From Undaria pinnatifida (taxonomy: Eukaryota; Sar; Phaeophyceae; Laminariales; Alariaceae): DNA of 64,000 nucleotides. This document shows positions 25,158-37,700 of this stretch, in pieces. The translations under genes were made by a program, and so were the position numbers. The notes beneath the pieces are model-generated. The model saw nothing but the letters and a program-made list of their open reading frames with translations. It searched no databases and was not told the DNA's origin. Positions within the stretch are counted from its first letter, which is position 1, and each line of letters starts with the position of its first letter. Location of the stretch: NCBI GenBank assembly GCA_012845835.1, contig JABAKD010000025.1, forward strand, positions 13,671,890 to 13,735,889. The letters run 5' to 3'.

Positions 25158-25600
25158 TGTTCCAGAGTCATCCCATGGCCACTTTTGGGTCAAATGTTTC
25201 TATTCAATCGTCGCTCGGGCGCTCCTGGTGTCAGCAACTATCACCGGTTAGTCTAAGAGCGTGTTCGTGTTAGGAGTAGCGCATCTCTTTAGGGTGGTTC
25301 GTCGGGTTGCGCGAACAAATGCCTTCGAAGTCGGGCTTCCGGTGATGGTGATGGTGATGGTGATGGTGATGGTGATGGTGATGGTGATGGTGATGGTGAT
25401 GGTGATGGTGATGGTGATGGTGATGGCGATGGCGATGGTGAAGGTGATGGAGATGGTGATGGTGATGCTGATGGTGATGGTGATGGTGATGCTGATGGTG
25501 ATGGTGATGGTGAGACCCTCATCATGTTGGGAAAGCTCAGAGGCTTCTTATAATATGCTGCACCCCTACACCTACACTACATCTCAAAAAAAAAAGGGGC
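25158..25600 (+). mobile_element. Family D copy 4 carrying a GGTGAT hexanucleotide expansion
   Basis: It starts CCAGAGTCATCCCATGG. The word gtcgggttgcgcgaacaaatg is at about 25300. At the position where other copies read gggtgacgatg, this copy has a hexanucleotide repeat at 25341-25513. It then returns to family D sequence (tgctgcacccc at 25557). The M-V-M-V and S-P-S-P frames here are the repeat in translation. Confidence 0.65.
25341..25513 (+). repeat. (GGTGAT)n hexanucleotide microsatellite
   Basis: About 29 hexamer units, with a few variants (GGCGAT, GGTGAA, GCTGAT) in the 3' half and none in the 5' half. It is open in several frames on both strands, so it yields spurious proteins. Confidence 0.95.
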
Positions 25601-25934
25601 GGCCGGTTGTATCACGCAGCTCGCTAGTATCAGTAACATATCGACCCTGTAAATTGGTCGAACTCACAGCTGACGTGTTTAGAACAACTTGATGTAATGT
25701 TTCAGTTCGGAATGCCCGGTCGGATTTACAAACTCAAGCGCTTAGCGTCGTTCGAATGAAGCTGTATGTATGCGTGTATCTTGGCGGGGTGCGTTTTTGT
25801 GCTTTTCGTGAAAAACTTTACGGCAGAGTGCGACGTCGTACTCATATATATATATATGCAGTTGGCTCGAGTTACACTTTACGAGCATCGTGGCGTACTT
25901 TCTTCGCTAGAAATCGTAATGGAAATCGTTTGTG

Positions 25935-26480
25935 ACCCAGGCTACGGTGCAGGGGTGTCGCTGTTGGGACTTTTTTTGCTGCGGCAGAGGGGCTCGGGGT
26001 CACTCGTGCGAGCGTGATCCCCCCCCCGTTTCCAAAATTGTTCGACCATCGCAAAAAAATATCGTGTTTTACTCCTCCTTTGCGAACAATCACTCGCAAA
26101 TTGATGCTGTTGGTGAGACAACCAATCATGAATACATGCCCACCTCTAATTCGCAATAATCAGAAAACTACTGCCAAAACCAAATATACACGCAAAATCC
26201 AATACAATCAGTGCCGCCATCAATACCACACATCATCAGATAACACCTTGTGCGCAAAAAGGGCAGAAATCAGGCATCACGCTCTAAGCTTGGGTTGCAG
26301 TCAGAAGTTCTTGAGCTCCTATTCATAGCGTGAGTTGCTCAGTAGCTCCCCCGAAGCATGACTTGGAAGTAGACGTTCACTCACGCAACCCAACCAACTT
26401 GCCGGTGCGGCAGAGTTGGTTGTTCAAACCCAACGAACGGACCCGCAAAATTGTCATACTCGAACCGATAGTTCACAGTC
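25935..26480. other. Family C fragment and reverse family D fragment, no gene
   Basis: At 25935-26030: ggctacggtgcaggggtg with gggtcactcgtgcgagcg. At 26280-26480: family D on the minus strand (ttgagctcc, then acgcaacccaaccaacttg). The AC-rich 26080-26260 segment is unassigned. Confidence 0.45.
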
Positions 26481-26549
26481 ACAGTTGAAGAGGTCGACGG
26501 GTCAGAAATGTTTCCCCTGGTATCCTTACCGTGGGGGCGAGTCTGTTTT

Positions 26550-26828
26550 GATGCGTGCTACACGACAGAGGTGAACCACGTTTTTTTTTTTTGTGAGTTG
26601 CCCACTTTCGGAGCTCAAGACATGCCCCAAAAACTGATTCAAGAAAAAAAAAAAAAAGCGGCTATTATACCGGATGTGAAAAAAAAAATCCACATATCCT
26701 AGGGATATAACGAAAAATCACGCAAAAAAAATAAGCTATATTTTTCCGATGATTTGAGGAATCCCCTCCGCCGTTCAGAAACCATTTTAGACGAGAACTG
26801 ATACCTTCATCTATCGCAGCACGAGCCT
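26550..26828. mobile_element. Family A MITE, chimeric copy
   Basis: It starts GATGCGTGCTACACGACAGAGG and ends CTATCGCAGCACGAGCCTC. The left half (gagctcaagacatgcc) and right half (cgccgttcagaaacc) belong to different family A subtypes. Confidence 0.6.
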
Positions 26829-26857
26829 CTAAGAGGGGTAAAATCGAGCGGCGTGAT

Positions 26858-27156
26858 GACACGCCGCTTACGATAGAGGTGCCACTTTTCGTCCGAAATG
26901 GTTTTCCGCATTTGATTCGTGGGCTTTTTGACCCAAAATTGTCGTAAACAACAGGCCATTTTTTGTTTTTTTGCATGATTTCTCGTCGTGTATACCTAGG
27001 CCATGGCATGGTATTTTTCACCCGGTATCATGGCAGCTTTATTTTTTTTCTCCAAATCTGTTTTTGCCTTAGAGAGGTATTAACCTCCTCCCAAATTGAG
27101 GAACCACCTCACGAAAAAAAGTTGCTGCATTTATTTCTATTATCGTAGCACTCGTC
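26858..27156 (+). mobile_element. Family A MITE (299 bp)
   Basis: The left end is GACACGCCGCTTACGATAGAGG and the right end TATCGTAGCACTCGTC. The internal order is the family pattern: gacccaaaattgtcg, catgatttctcg, cctaggccatgg, cacccggta, ctccaaat, gaggta, then cccaaattgaggaac. It has no reading frame of note. Flanks do not show a clean duplication. Confidence 0.75.
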
Positions 27157-27325
27157 ATAAAAAAGTCAAGTTAAGACGGTCTGCTACGAAGGAGGGAGAG
27201 CCTCGTGCTATTTTTCCTGAAAATCGCTTCTTAAGGGAGCTCTACTATCTATCCACCCCCAAAAACTTATTTCGAGCAAAAACAAATTGCACATTTGACG
27301 AGAAAACTAAGCCCGTATCAAAGTA

Positions 27326-27605
27326 GAGGCGTTCTATGGTAGCCCGCCCACAACATTTATTTCAACGAAATAGCAGTTTTCGAAAACATATCCACCGGCC
27401 GTGTCTCCTCAAAACACGGTACCCCTTGCCACCCGGACGTCATCGCCCGACAGCCCTTCGCAAGACCGGGAAAGAAAAAAAAAGCGACCACGAATTGTTT
27501 TTCATTCCAGATGCCTTCAGATCGTGGTGTCGAGCAGCCATGAAACGTTCGTCAAAGAAAATCGCTCGTTTGGGGCCGGGGGAGGGGGGGTGTTCGTAGA
27601 ATCAG
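27326..27605 (-). mobile_element. Family B element (reverse orientation)
   Basis: It runs from GGCGTTCTATGGTAGCCC to GTTCGTAGAATC. It shares words with 33660-33908 (acggtaccccttgccacc, gtcgagcagc and atgaaacgttcgt). A G-run sits next to the right end, as in other copies. Confidence 0.65.
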
Positions 27606-27699
27606 TCACTACGAAGAAAGCACATGTACCAAACGCAAGGACATCCCGACAATTTTCGGTGTCCCCCCGGTTAAGGACCATTGTTACGATAGGGGCGGG

Positions 27700-28110
27700 T
27701 GGGTCCCGTTTGAGGCACTTTTTTTTTTCGGTGGCTATCGGGGTCACTCGCGCGAGTGACCCCCTTGTTCCTTGCGTACTGTTTCGATTCATTTTTCAAC
27801 ATTTGAATCCCCCATCATTGAATGACTTGCTACACGCCGCGCAACCAACGCGAAACAAGAGTTGCCATCAAACGTGTGTGTGTTTTTTTTTCCAGGGAGG
27901 GGGAGGGTGTACAATGTCACTCGTGCGCGAGCGAGTGGTTCAGACCAGGTAGTGAAAAACGGGCTACCCCCCCCCCCCCCCCCCTACCGTAGCCTTGATG
28001 TAAGCGACCAAGGCTACCCTAGGGGGGGGGGGTCGCGTTTGGAGGCGTTCTTGCTGTGGCTCGGGGTCACTCGCGCAAGTGGCCCCTCCCTGTTCCTTCG
28101 CGGTGGAGTC
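27700..28110. mobile_element. Family C elements with palindrome
   Basis: A perfect 24-bp palindrome (half-site GGGGTCACTCGC) lies at 27740-27763. A second, imperfect copy is at about 28064-28086. Between them are ccctaccgtagcc at about 27985 and ggctaccctagggggg at about 28012, with C and G homopolymers. Several copies in the window share the word tcgcgtttg(g)aggcg(t/c)(c/t)t about 30-40 bp from the palindrome. Confidence 0.55.
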
Positions 28111-28404
28111 TTGAAATATTTTCGTGGTGTTTTACGTTCATGCGATACGGAAATCCGCAATGGCACGTGAAGCTAAAACGCGGCACGCCACAGTGGTCGT
28201 CGCCTAGTAGACGAGTCGTTCGGTTTGGGAGGGGAGGGACCGTGAGTAGTTCTCTCGCGCACGAGTGGCGAAAACAACCCGATGTTAGAGTAAATACAGG
28301 GGTGATCAGTGCCCCCCCCCCCTTCTCTACCGCACCCTTTCGTCTAGTCGCAAACGTTTTCTTCTCCTGACAGTGCAACTCATATTGTTTGTCTCGTAGC
28401 ACAT

Positions 28405-28712
28405 ATTTTTTTTGTTTTTTTCTCACACTTTTACTTTCCAGCTTCTGGACAAGCCGTGGTCACAGGTTTCGTCCCTTTTCCCCCCCGGTTCTTGTGTTCA
28501 ATTTTTATCGCGTACAGGGCTCAGCAATCCCGCTGCTCGTCGATTTTTCATCGCGTGTATTGCTAACTCACGCCCTCGCGCTTTCCGCAAGTCAATTTGT
28601 GCAAAAGAAAAAGTCCCAGTGAATTTATACGAGTACGCACTCGGCGGGGCTCGAACTCATGAAACTTATATACCAGGCTCGAGGATAACCTGATACGCCA
28701 CCGGGGCGATCG
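28405..28712 (-). mobile_element. tRNA-derived SINE, copy 1
   Basis: Read on the minus strand from about 28710, the head has an A-box-like TGGCGTATCAGG and, about 40 bp on, a B-box GAGTTCGAGCC, followed by CCGAGTGCG. The body carries GCGCGAGGGCGTGAGTTAGC, and the tail carries ACCTGTGACCACGGCTTGTC and then an A-rich end. The same order is seen at 54930-55262 and at the split copy 48215-50545. No protein is encoded. Confidence 0.75.
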
Positions 28713-29788
28713 GCAACACAAATGCATACGCCGCTACTCTATGCCGCGGTGTAAAGAGGCAGGTGGTAGCACATACATGCATGCATGCATGCTCTACGCT
28801 ACACGCTACGTGGTAATGAGGTGTTTACCTCCTACTCGGCTATTATTCGGGATGAAAATTCTTCTGACTTGACCGAGCTGGTGGTGCGCGTGGTCGATAC
28901 GAGGATGTAGGTCAACAATCTTACGCCAAAATGTTTTCTGAAATGACAGGGGGAGCTAGCCCCTTAAACCCAAAAAGTCGTCAGATTTCCGCTCATAAAA
29001 TATAGGGAGTAATTGTTTTGGATGCCTTGAGGCCCCGATGGGTGTGTTCCTACGAGTGTCGTGTTGTTATGCACTACTTCCGGATTGGCCAAGAACAGAT
29101 TTTCGGGTGAGGTACACTCAACCATTGCTTTATCGAGCCGACAAACTTGCGGGGCAAAAAGAAAATATTATAATGGTTGGTACATGTATGTGTGCACCAC
29201 GGTTGAGGTGCGCCATTTTTTTTGTTTTTTTTTTGCTTGTTGTGCGAACCATCCCACGGGTACGGGTGCAGCATGAAGTTCCGGAGTCACTAATATGAGG
29301 AGCTCATCAATGTCTCGCCCGCGAAACATGACTTGGAAGGCGTTTGTTCGCGCAACCCGACCAAGCTTATCTATGCCCCTAGACCTAAAAACGCAAAGCA
29401 AGTTATTCTCGTAAAATTTCTAGACTGCAGTGCATACAACCGGTAATTCCTCACCTGAGGGAGCTCAACTGTAACATAAACATCATTTCAACACTACCAG
29501 AAATATTTTGGTCCTTACCGTAGAAGTCAAACCTACCTGTGAGTTGACTCTCGCCAGAGCTTCGGGGTGCGGCGGTGTTATTATTTTACTTCTTTCTCCA
29601 AATTATCAGTTTTGGGCGTGTGTGTGTGTGCGCCAACCTCTCACTTGAAAAAAAAAAAATGGTGCCGAGAGACGACCTCCGCCGTACTGCTTGCAGAATG
29701 TGACCAGGGTCCTACGCCGCACCCACCCTCTCCCATTACTAACGCTTTGGTTGCTTGTCAGAAAAAAAACCACCCACAGCAACGCTTG
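28713..29788. other. Non-genic stretch with reverse family D copy
   Basis: A CATG microsatellite lies near 28780. A family D copy on the minus strand lies at 29245-29420 (catcccacgggta, atgaggagctcatc, gcgcaacccgaccaagctt). No gene is supported. Confidence 0.45.
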
Positions 29789-30093
29789 GATGCGTGCTGC
29801 TAGTAGAAAGTACGATGGAGGTATACCACTATACCGTTTTTTTTTTTGTCTGAAAATGGTCTCTCTCTGAATGACGGGGCTTCCTTAGCCCAAGAATCGT
29901 CCGAAATTGATCACTTTTTTTTTTCGCATGGTTCTCGTTTCATACCTAGGCCATGGGATTTTCCATCCGGTAGAAGATTTTTTTTTTCATTTTTTCGAAG
30001 ATTTCGTTTTGGAGGGAGAGGTCTTAAGCTCCGAAAAAAGTTAGGAACCTCAGAAAGCAAAAAGAGGCGCGCGCCTCCATGGTAGCACGCGTC
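29789..30093 (+). mobile_element. Family A MITE (305 bp) with TTGG duplication
   Basis: It starts GATGCGTGCTGC and ends CATGGTAGCACGCGTC. Inside: ctgaatgacggggctt, cctaggccatgggatttt, catccggtagaag, gaggtcttaagctcc. TTGG is found at 29786-29789 and 30094-30097, consistent with a 4-bp target duplication if the first G belongs to the flank. Confidence 0.8.
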
Positions 30094-30237
30094 TTGGTAA
30101 GGCGTGGCACTTTTCGCGTCATTTTTTGTTTGTTTCTGAATGACGGGAGCGCTTTAACCCAAAGTCGTCCGAAATACGAGATCATTTTAGTTTCGCGGTT
30201 TTATTACCTTTTTTGCCCCTCTCTAGAGGCCCTGGCT

Positions 30238-30653
30238 GATTCTACGACATGAGAGGTCTCCCTCCTCCCCGCCCCCCCCCGAAGAAAACAGCGATCTTCT
30301 TTAACGAATGTTTCATGTGGCTGCTCGACGCGAGGAAGGACGATATATAAAAAAAACGCCTTTCATGTGTCTTCTTGTTTGCAAAGAAAGGACTATAGCA
30401 GGGTGGCAAGGGGCCCCGCATTTCAGGAGATGGATGCGGTTGGGGGCTGGTTTGTACTCTGTTGGGGGGGGGGGGGGGGGGGGGTGCTATCGTATGTGGG
30501 TGTGTTATCTTACTGTCGCGGTATTCGGCATGCACGAAGTACAATTTTTGAGCGCAACCTTATATATATACGTCGTCCTGGTGTGTGTCCCGTTGTTTCA
30601 AAACCGGCGATTTCGTCGAAGATAAGTTTGGGGGAGGAGTTCTACCGCGGAAC
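30238..30653 (+). mobile_element. Family B element (416 bp) with GGCT duplication
   Basis: The left end is GATTCTACG and the right end is a degraded GTTCTACCGCGGAAC. GGCT flanks both sides (30234-30237 and 30654-30657). Internal family words are cttctttaacgaatgtttca, ctgctcgacgcgagg and caaaaccggcgatttcg. A long G-run and about 120 bp of extra sequence lie within the right half. Confidence 0.7.
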
Positions 30654-30659
30654 GGCTCC

Positions 30660-31754
30660 CACGGGTTTGGTAGCCGGTTTGGGACTTTTTTTTTATAGCT
30701 TTTCTCAAAGCCCATTTATTTGGTGGGTGAAGTGTAGAGGTCCTCAACCCGAAAACCTTGCAGAGAAAAAACAATGGTTGGTCCTGTGCGCAGGCACCTC
30801 TAGCGTAGCGTGTGCCTCTCGACCTCCTTAAACGCGGGCTTAGCGAGCCTTTAGGGTCGCCCACACGACGGGCACAGACTTCCTCGCACGAGAAAGAGTA
30901 GACTGACTGACTCGCGATGGCATGATAATGTATGTATTCATTCACTTGACGGACGCTCCCAAAACAACGTATACATGTATGTTGTCTCTTCCCCCGCGTT
31001 GCGTGTGCCCTCTCTCTTACACACACTCTCTCTATACGCTCTCTCTCTCTTTCTGTCGCCCTTGTTGGATTAGACTACTGGGGTGACTGCATGCGCCAAG
31101 GCTGCACGGTAGGGTGCTGAAGGTCGCTTTGTTGGCGGGGGGGGGGGGGGGGTCTTTTTTGCCGCGTGGCTCGGGACCACTCGCACCCTTTTTATTTAGC
31201 GGTCTTGAGCTCGTGGTGAACGGTTATCATTTTGCGATAAGAATCCGTGAAAAGATCTAGTAACAAAACTACGTTCCGCAAAAACTATCGCCTAAGGTTT
31301 TTTGTTCCCAGTGAGGTAAAGAGTGACCCGTGCGAGTCGCTCCAATCCGGTGTTGGAAAGAAGGGTTATATCATAACACAATAATACCGCAAGCTGAATC
31401 GCATACATACGCGGCGTACGCGACGACCAAACAATTGTTCCGAGCTCAAGGGGGGCGGGGGGGGGGGGGGGGGTCGATTGTACTCGGACACAGCGATATT
31501 CCATCATCCTAGATTATTATGGAATTTTGTGCTTTCCTTTTCAACAGCATGAGGTACAAGCGTCACAGATACTCGCGAGCTAGTTGGATGCTTGTCGACC
31601 GAGAAAGGGGGGGGGGGCGGGGGGGCTGAATGCTAGGAGCACATACATGCCAACCAATCAAACCTCGTGGCGTATACAGCCCTACATATTTTATTTTCAT
31701 TTTTCTTCTTTTTTGTTTCTCCCTTCACTCCCCTCAGGGTTTACCGTCGCGACG
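30660..31754. other. Upstream flank of gene 2
   Basis: It holds a CT-rich microsatellite near 31010-31055, a family C remnant at 31095-31200, and G-runs at about 31138, 31450 and 31608. Just before the gene 2 start is a T-rich tract ending CCCTTCACTCCCCTCAG (about 31722-31738). This could be the acceptor of a 5'-UTR intron or an initiator-type start region. No TATA box can be assigned with confidence. Confidence 0.4.
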
Positions 31755-34700
31755 ATGAAGACGCCACCCGCACGGCCGGCCAGCGCCCTGCTGCTCCTAG
31801 CGGGAGCACGAACGCGCTTCGCAGCGGCAGGCAGGGACAGGCTTCGAATCACCCAAAACGGCATTGAGTTCTTGGTGGACCGATACGACGACGACCGCGC
31901 CAAGCCCTACGCTGTCACCTTCACGGATGATGGCTTTAAGTCCGTCTTCAAGTTCGACGAGAGAGGGACCGTGATGGACATTATTGCCGACAGCGAAGCC
32001 TACAAGGTAAAGTCCCGAGTTCGTGAAGAAGAAGAAGAGAGGGACTGGTTCTACGATAGCCCCCCCCCCAAACCGGCTATTTCTTTAACGAACGTTTCAT
32101 GGCCCCTCGACACGAGAAAATATGCTATGAAAAAAAAAATCTCCATTTATTTTCTTGTTTGCAAAGAACGATTGAACGATGATGTCGGGGTGGCAAGGGG
32201 CACTGCATTTCAGGCGTCACGGTCGGGAGCTGGTTTCAAAACCGGCGATTTCGTTAAAGAAACGTTGGGGGGGCTATCGTAGAACGACTCGAGGGTATTG
32301 TCTCACCTGTTTGTGCGAAGTGACTGTTTCCCGTGGATGAGTGCAACCGACTGGTCGCTAATCGAGGCATGTCTGTATTGATTGGCAGTTTGAGGTTTGG
32401 GGTCAGAATACGAACGTGACCCCGTCTGCTTCTATGGGGGAGCAGACCTCACACAATGAATAGTAGGCTAGCGAGAGAGACCGAGCCGAGCACGAAGCGA
32501 GTCGAGTCGGACGACGACCGCGCCAAGCCCTATTGATGCCGTGACTTTCACGGATAACTTTAAGTCGGCGGCCCCTTCCAAGATCGAAGAGAAAAGGGTC
32601 GGTGATTGGTGACGGGACGTGGCAGTTACAGCCGGGACGTTCAAACCTACGAGAGGTGACCCCGAAGTCATGGCAACCAGTACATGGTGTCATCAAGATG
32701 AACGATGATGCGGTACGGGTGGACGATTGTTTTTGTACACAAGAAGCCCTTCGCTCTTGAAGAGCTCTGTGGACGCGTGCTGCCGATATCGTAGAGGCGC
32801 GCACCACTTTTTTTTTTTCCAACGCTACTCCTCAAAACTTTAGGAGCTTAACGCCTTTACAGCTGGAAACCCTTTTTTTAGTATAGATAGGTAAGGATTT
32901 GGGGGCTCCAATAAGGGGGTTTTAAGACCTCTTCCAAAAACTGATTTTATTGGAGGAAATAAAAAAGTAAAACCGATGCCAGCTACCGCGGATGAACAGA
33001 TCCCATTGTGATGACCTAGGTATTCAACGAGAATCACGTACAAAAGGAAAAAGTCAAAGATGAAAAACCTACTCCCGACGATTTCGTGTTTTAGGAAACC
33101 CGCCGTTCAGAAACAGTTTCAGATCAAAACTGATATATATATACCTCTACCGTAGCACGCGTCTGTGTGTACATGCCTCTAACCCAAACCTGGTTTTTTT
33201 TTTCTTGGGGGGGGGGGGGGGGGACAAAATGGCCATCCGAGAAGAATTATTAACGTATTAAGGTACATTAAGGTATACCACTTTTTGACTTTTTGACTTT
33301 TTGGGGGGCTTCTTAACCCAGAAAGTCGTCGGATGTTTCCAAAAAACAAAAAAAACACGCCCTACGATAGAAGTAGCGCCTGTTCCTCTGGTTTCGTTTT
33401 CTGAATGACGGCGGGGCTCCTTTATTAACCCAAAAATCGTCAGAAATGGGGTTGTTTTGTTTTTTTTCACGGTTATCGTCGTGTACCTAGGCCATGGGAT
33501 TTTTCATCACATTGTGAGAAGCAGTTTTATTTTTCTCCAAATAAATCAGTTTTTTTGGGACAAGGTCTTAACCCCTTTACCACTGGAAACCCGTTTTTGA
33601 GGACAAAATCACCTGGATTTAGTATAGGGAGGGGTTCGCGGGCTCTAAAGGGGTTAAGAGTGGTTCTACGGTACCTAGCCCCCCCAACTTTTCTTCAGCG
33701 AAATCGCCGGTTTCGAAACCAACTCCCGGCCGTATCTCCTGAAAAACGGTGCCCCCTTGCCACCCCGACGCCATTGATTAGTCGAATTCTTCGCAAACAA
33801 GAAAATATGTGAAGATATTTTTGTCATAGCACCCTTCCTGGTATCGAGCAGCAATGAAACGTTCGTTCAAGAAAAACGCTGGTTCTGGGGGGGGGGGGGC
33901 TATGGTAGAATCATTCTTGAGCTCCCCGAATTAAAAAAACCCAGTATAAAAAAGTGGTCCACCTTTATCGTAGCACGCGCCAACTTTTCGCTGTTGTATA
34001 CCTGTAGGCCTAGGCCATGGGATTGTTTATTCTTGAAGCGCCTCCCCGCCCGCCCCCCCCCCCCCCCGCCCTCCCTCAAATCAGTTTTGTCGCATGCTAC
34101 GCCAGAGCGGTGCACCCAGGGGATTTTTTTTTGCGGCTGCTCTAACTCCAGAGGCTGTATGCCCCACCCACACAAAAATCGATTTTTGAGATAAAAATGG
34201 TTTCAAGCGTCATCAATCTGAATAAATCTCATCACTGCTAACAAACTGTCTTCGCTATAAAAAGGAAAATAAATGCTAAAAGAAAATCGACTTTAGAGAT
34301 GAAAATAAAAGCATGACCAATCTGAAAAACCTCATCACTGTCTTCGCTATAAAACGGGGAACAAAAATGCTAATAATATAGAACGACATTCTCCTAGCTA
34401 TATTGGGTTGCTTAAGGAGTCCCGAAAAAATCAGATGAAAATATCATTTTGGGGGGAAAAAGTGCCACAGACAGTAACTCTATCGTAGCACGGGTCATTT
34501 GGGGGAGGTGTAGAGCACCTCAACAGGTTATTATGAGCCTCGGAAAAGAAAAAAATGGTGCACCTCTACCGTAGCATACCTATTTTGTTCTTAATATATC
34601 GGAAAATCTGACGAGTTTGGCTCAAGACGCGCTCCGGGACCCGTGATTGAGGAAGAACGTGTCACTCAAAATGCACTAACTACTACTACTGCCTAATCTG

Positions 34701-37700
34701 TATCGTATCGTACCAAAAGTGCGTGTTATTGTTCTTTGTATTTGCCATCCGACGGGACATGAGCGTTCGCGCGGGCCATGAGTTTTTCAACGTCGATTCG
34801 CTCACCAGAAACGTTCCTATGATATAGAGTCATATATCCCTCTATACTATATAGATAGTCTAGTGCTGTAGGAGTTGCGGTCTTAAGGCCGAGCGTTTTT
34901 TTTTTTGACCGGCTCCCCAAGTAAGTGTGGAAGCATCGGTTTGTGCCAAAAAAATTGCGGGTACCACACACTGTTTTAGAGGACTACTAGCTAGCGCGCG
35001 AAAAGATGTTGGCCGGGCGGGTTGCGCGAACGAATGCCCCCGAGCGTCGCGTTTCGGGGCGATGTATTGAGGTCCTCGCGTCTTAATTAATGAGCTCAGA
35101 AACTTATTTTTTGCTACATCCTTATCGTGGGATGACTCTGAAAATATGGGGAAAAAAGAAGAGGGAAAGTGTGTCATTGAATAGTAATTAATTTGTTATG
35201 GAATTGAGAGGTTTGTTTTACACCATAACTATTGAGCAAAACTATAAAAAAAAAACGTATTTAATGGATTGGCATACTATATATATGTGTCTAATACCAG
35301 GTAGTTTTGTTTTGAGACTGTAAAAAACTAATGAGCGACACTGCCAAATTCAGATATTATTGTTATTGATTAGTTCGCGCCTGTCGATCCCGCCGTTCGC
35401 TGGAGTGTTCTGTATCTTTTTTCCGTCTTGCGCTCTTCGTTTGAGGTTTTCTGCTGTGTGTAGCGTTTTCCCTGAGGCATCGTAGCCTCGGAGGGTAGAG
35501 GTGTGGGATTGGGTTGTGAAGAGTCGCATCTTCGAGTCAAGTTCCATGTTCTAGACCGTGGAACCGGTGCTTCCCCGAACCTTCCACATTTTCGCGTATA
35601 CGGCTCATCAGGGTGGGCTAGTGCTATGGTATTCCCCTGGGAGCCTAACAAGGCGTACGATATTGGATACGACTGGTTTCACATGCCTTTGAAGGCGTGT
35701 GCGTATAGGAAAAAGGGGATGATGGTTTCGCCGCGCGGAATTGAACGTTATTCATTTCGTCCGTGGGTGGCGTGTGTGTGTGGGACTAAGACGAGAGGAG
35801 AGCTCACCTAGTAGTAGTACAAGTGAGTGACCAGCTTGGAACCTGCCTATGGTTAACAATAGTAGAGAAACCTGCAAAGAAAGGGTGGCCTGTGTCCTGT
35901 AACAGCCCCTTAACCTTATTATAATACTCCGGAGTATGAAATACCAGGTAGTCTGTTTTAGCTTGAAACTATTTAGTATTACTATCACACTCCAGATTTA
36001 GTGGTAACAAAAATTGTGCTAGTCTGGACCCAAATATAAGCTACGTATACATTGGTTTGTACTTGGAAAAAATGGCGTATATATATGTACACCCAGGATG
36101 GTACCAGGTAAGCATCTTTACACATTTTACTATCAGGATGTAAAATTCAGTTATGCGGCCTATCCCCCCATATTAGTGTATATATGTAGTAGTCGGCGTA
36201 GGTTGGCACCGACGCTGTAAAATACTACCAGGTATATGTGTATTGGGGTTGGCGTTGGTTGGCAACGACGCTGTTAAACATGCCAAGTACTGCGTGAGCT
36301 AGACGACCAAGGGTACCAGTTTTTCTTTTTTGGCGGTCACCATATGATGGTTATCGAGCTACTGTAGATCATAGTGTGCGGGGTTGAGAACCCCAACTCC
36401 ACACAACAAGGGGAATGGCCGTATCACGTATTAAGAGTGTGAAGATGGTACGGCATCCACGAGGCAGTTACATAGTAAAACCCATTCATTGCTGTCTCTG
36501 GAGTGGCCGCACCAGAACACAAAGCAACTCTCTGAGTGCTGTCATCCACAAGCAAGAAAGCAGACACCAGAGGAGCCGAAGTCCGTCTTACGAGCGGTTC
36601 TTGGAAGGATGCAGTTCACCCTTCATGCGAGTCGCCGAACACCTCACGGCGCTTCGCGCTTGGTGCAAGCAACGCCAGGCCTGGTTGTTGAAACCCGACG
36701 TGCTCCGCCCCGGCATGGTAGGGTAGGGATGCCAGGGTCTAACGTCATGTGACTACGGTCATGCACAAACTGAGTACCCACCCCCTCCCCACCCCCCACC
36801 TTGGCGGTGCTCCGTCTCGAAAGGGATGCGTGGTCAATGGTAAAATGGATAAGGCAGGCAACAAATGGGTACGCCCCCTCCCCCCCCCCCCCCCCCGCCT
36901 CCCTCCCTTCACCGGTCATAAGACTACAGCATATTCGTAATAAGCTGGTGCATTCCACAGACGTCAGATTTAGTCCCCCAAAATAAAACGGGTTTTAAAG
37001 TTCCCGTGCACAGATTGATTAGCATCACCCTGTCGACCTTGTTGCAAGCTAGTTCTAAGGGGAGTCGCCGACCTATATCCTTTATCAGGACCCACAACCC
37101 GTAATACGCGCGATCGGAGAGTCACACCCAACTAGCAAAGATGAGTTTCGACAAAATCTTCGATGTCACACAGCTGGAGCAATATAAATTATTAGTCTAT
37201 GCTGTACATGGCGAAAAGAAAGTGACCAGCATTATTTTCAAAACTTGTGTTATTCGCAGGTGGTCTACAAGGACAACGGCGAACTCAAGAGGGTCAAGGA
37301 CACTTCATCGGACCGCAAACTGACGGAAGAACACGAGATTGCCGACGAGACCATGGAAGAACACTCCGCGGCGTCGAAGCGCCAACTGGTCCAGAGAAGT
37401 GAACGCGGCACCGCTGGCGAGACCATGGAACAACACCCGCCGGCGTCGAGACGCCGCCTGGTCGAAACCAACGACGGCAACCACGTGGACAAGACCCTGG
37501 AACAACACCTCCCCTTCAGTAGGCGCCGTACAACGGAAATCATGGAACAGCACAACACCGCCCCCAGTGATGCCAGACGCCGTCTCTACGACTGTGAGGA
37601 CTGCGAGGAAACCTGGGAGACCGTGTGCAGCCGCGGAATGAGAACCGTCTGTGCTCTGGAAGGATACGGCCACCCGCTTGCGTCTGCCGCGCAGGAATCG

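Noticed and set aside
25261-25692. 143-codon M-V-M-V frame and S-P-S-P frame
   Set aside because: Translation of the GGTGAT microsatellite in family D.
28405-28712. Functional tRNA gene
   Set aside because: A- and B-box words are present, but the acceptor stem and anticodon arm do not form and the sequence continues into a shared SINE body.
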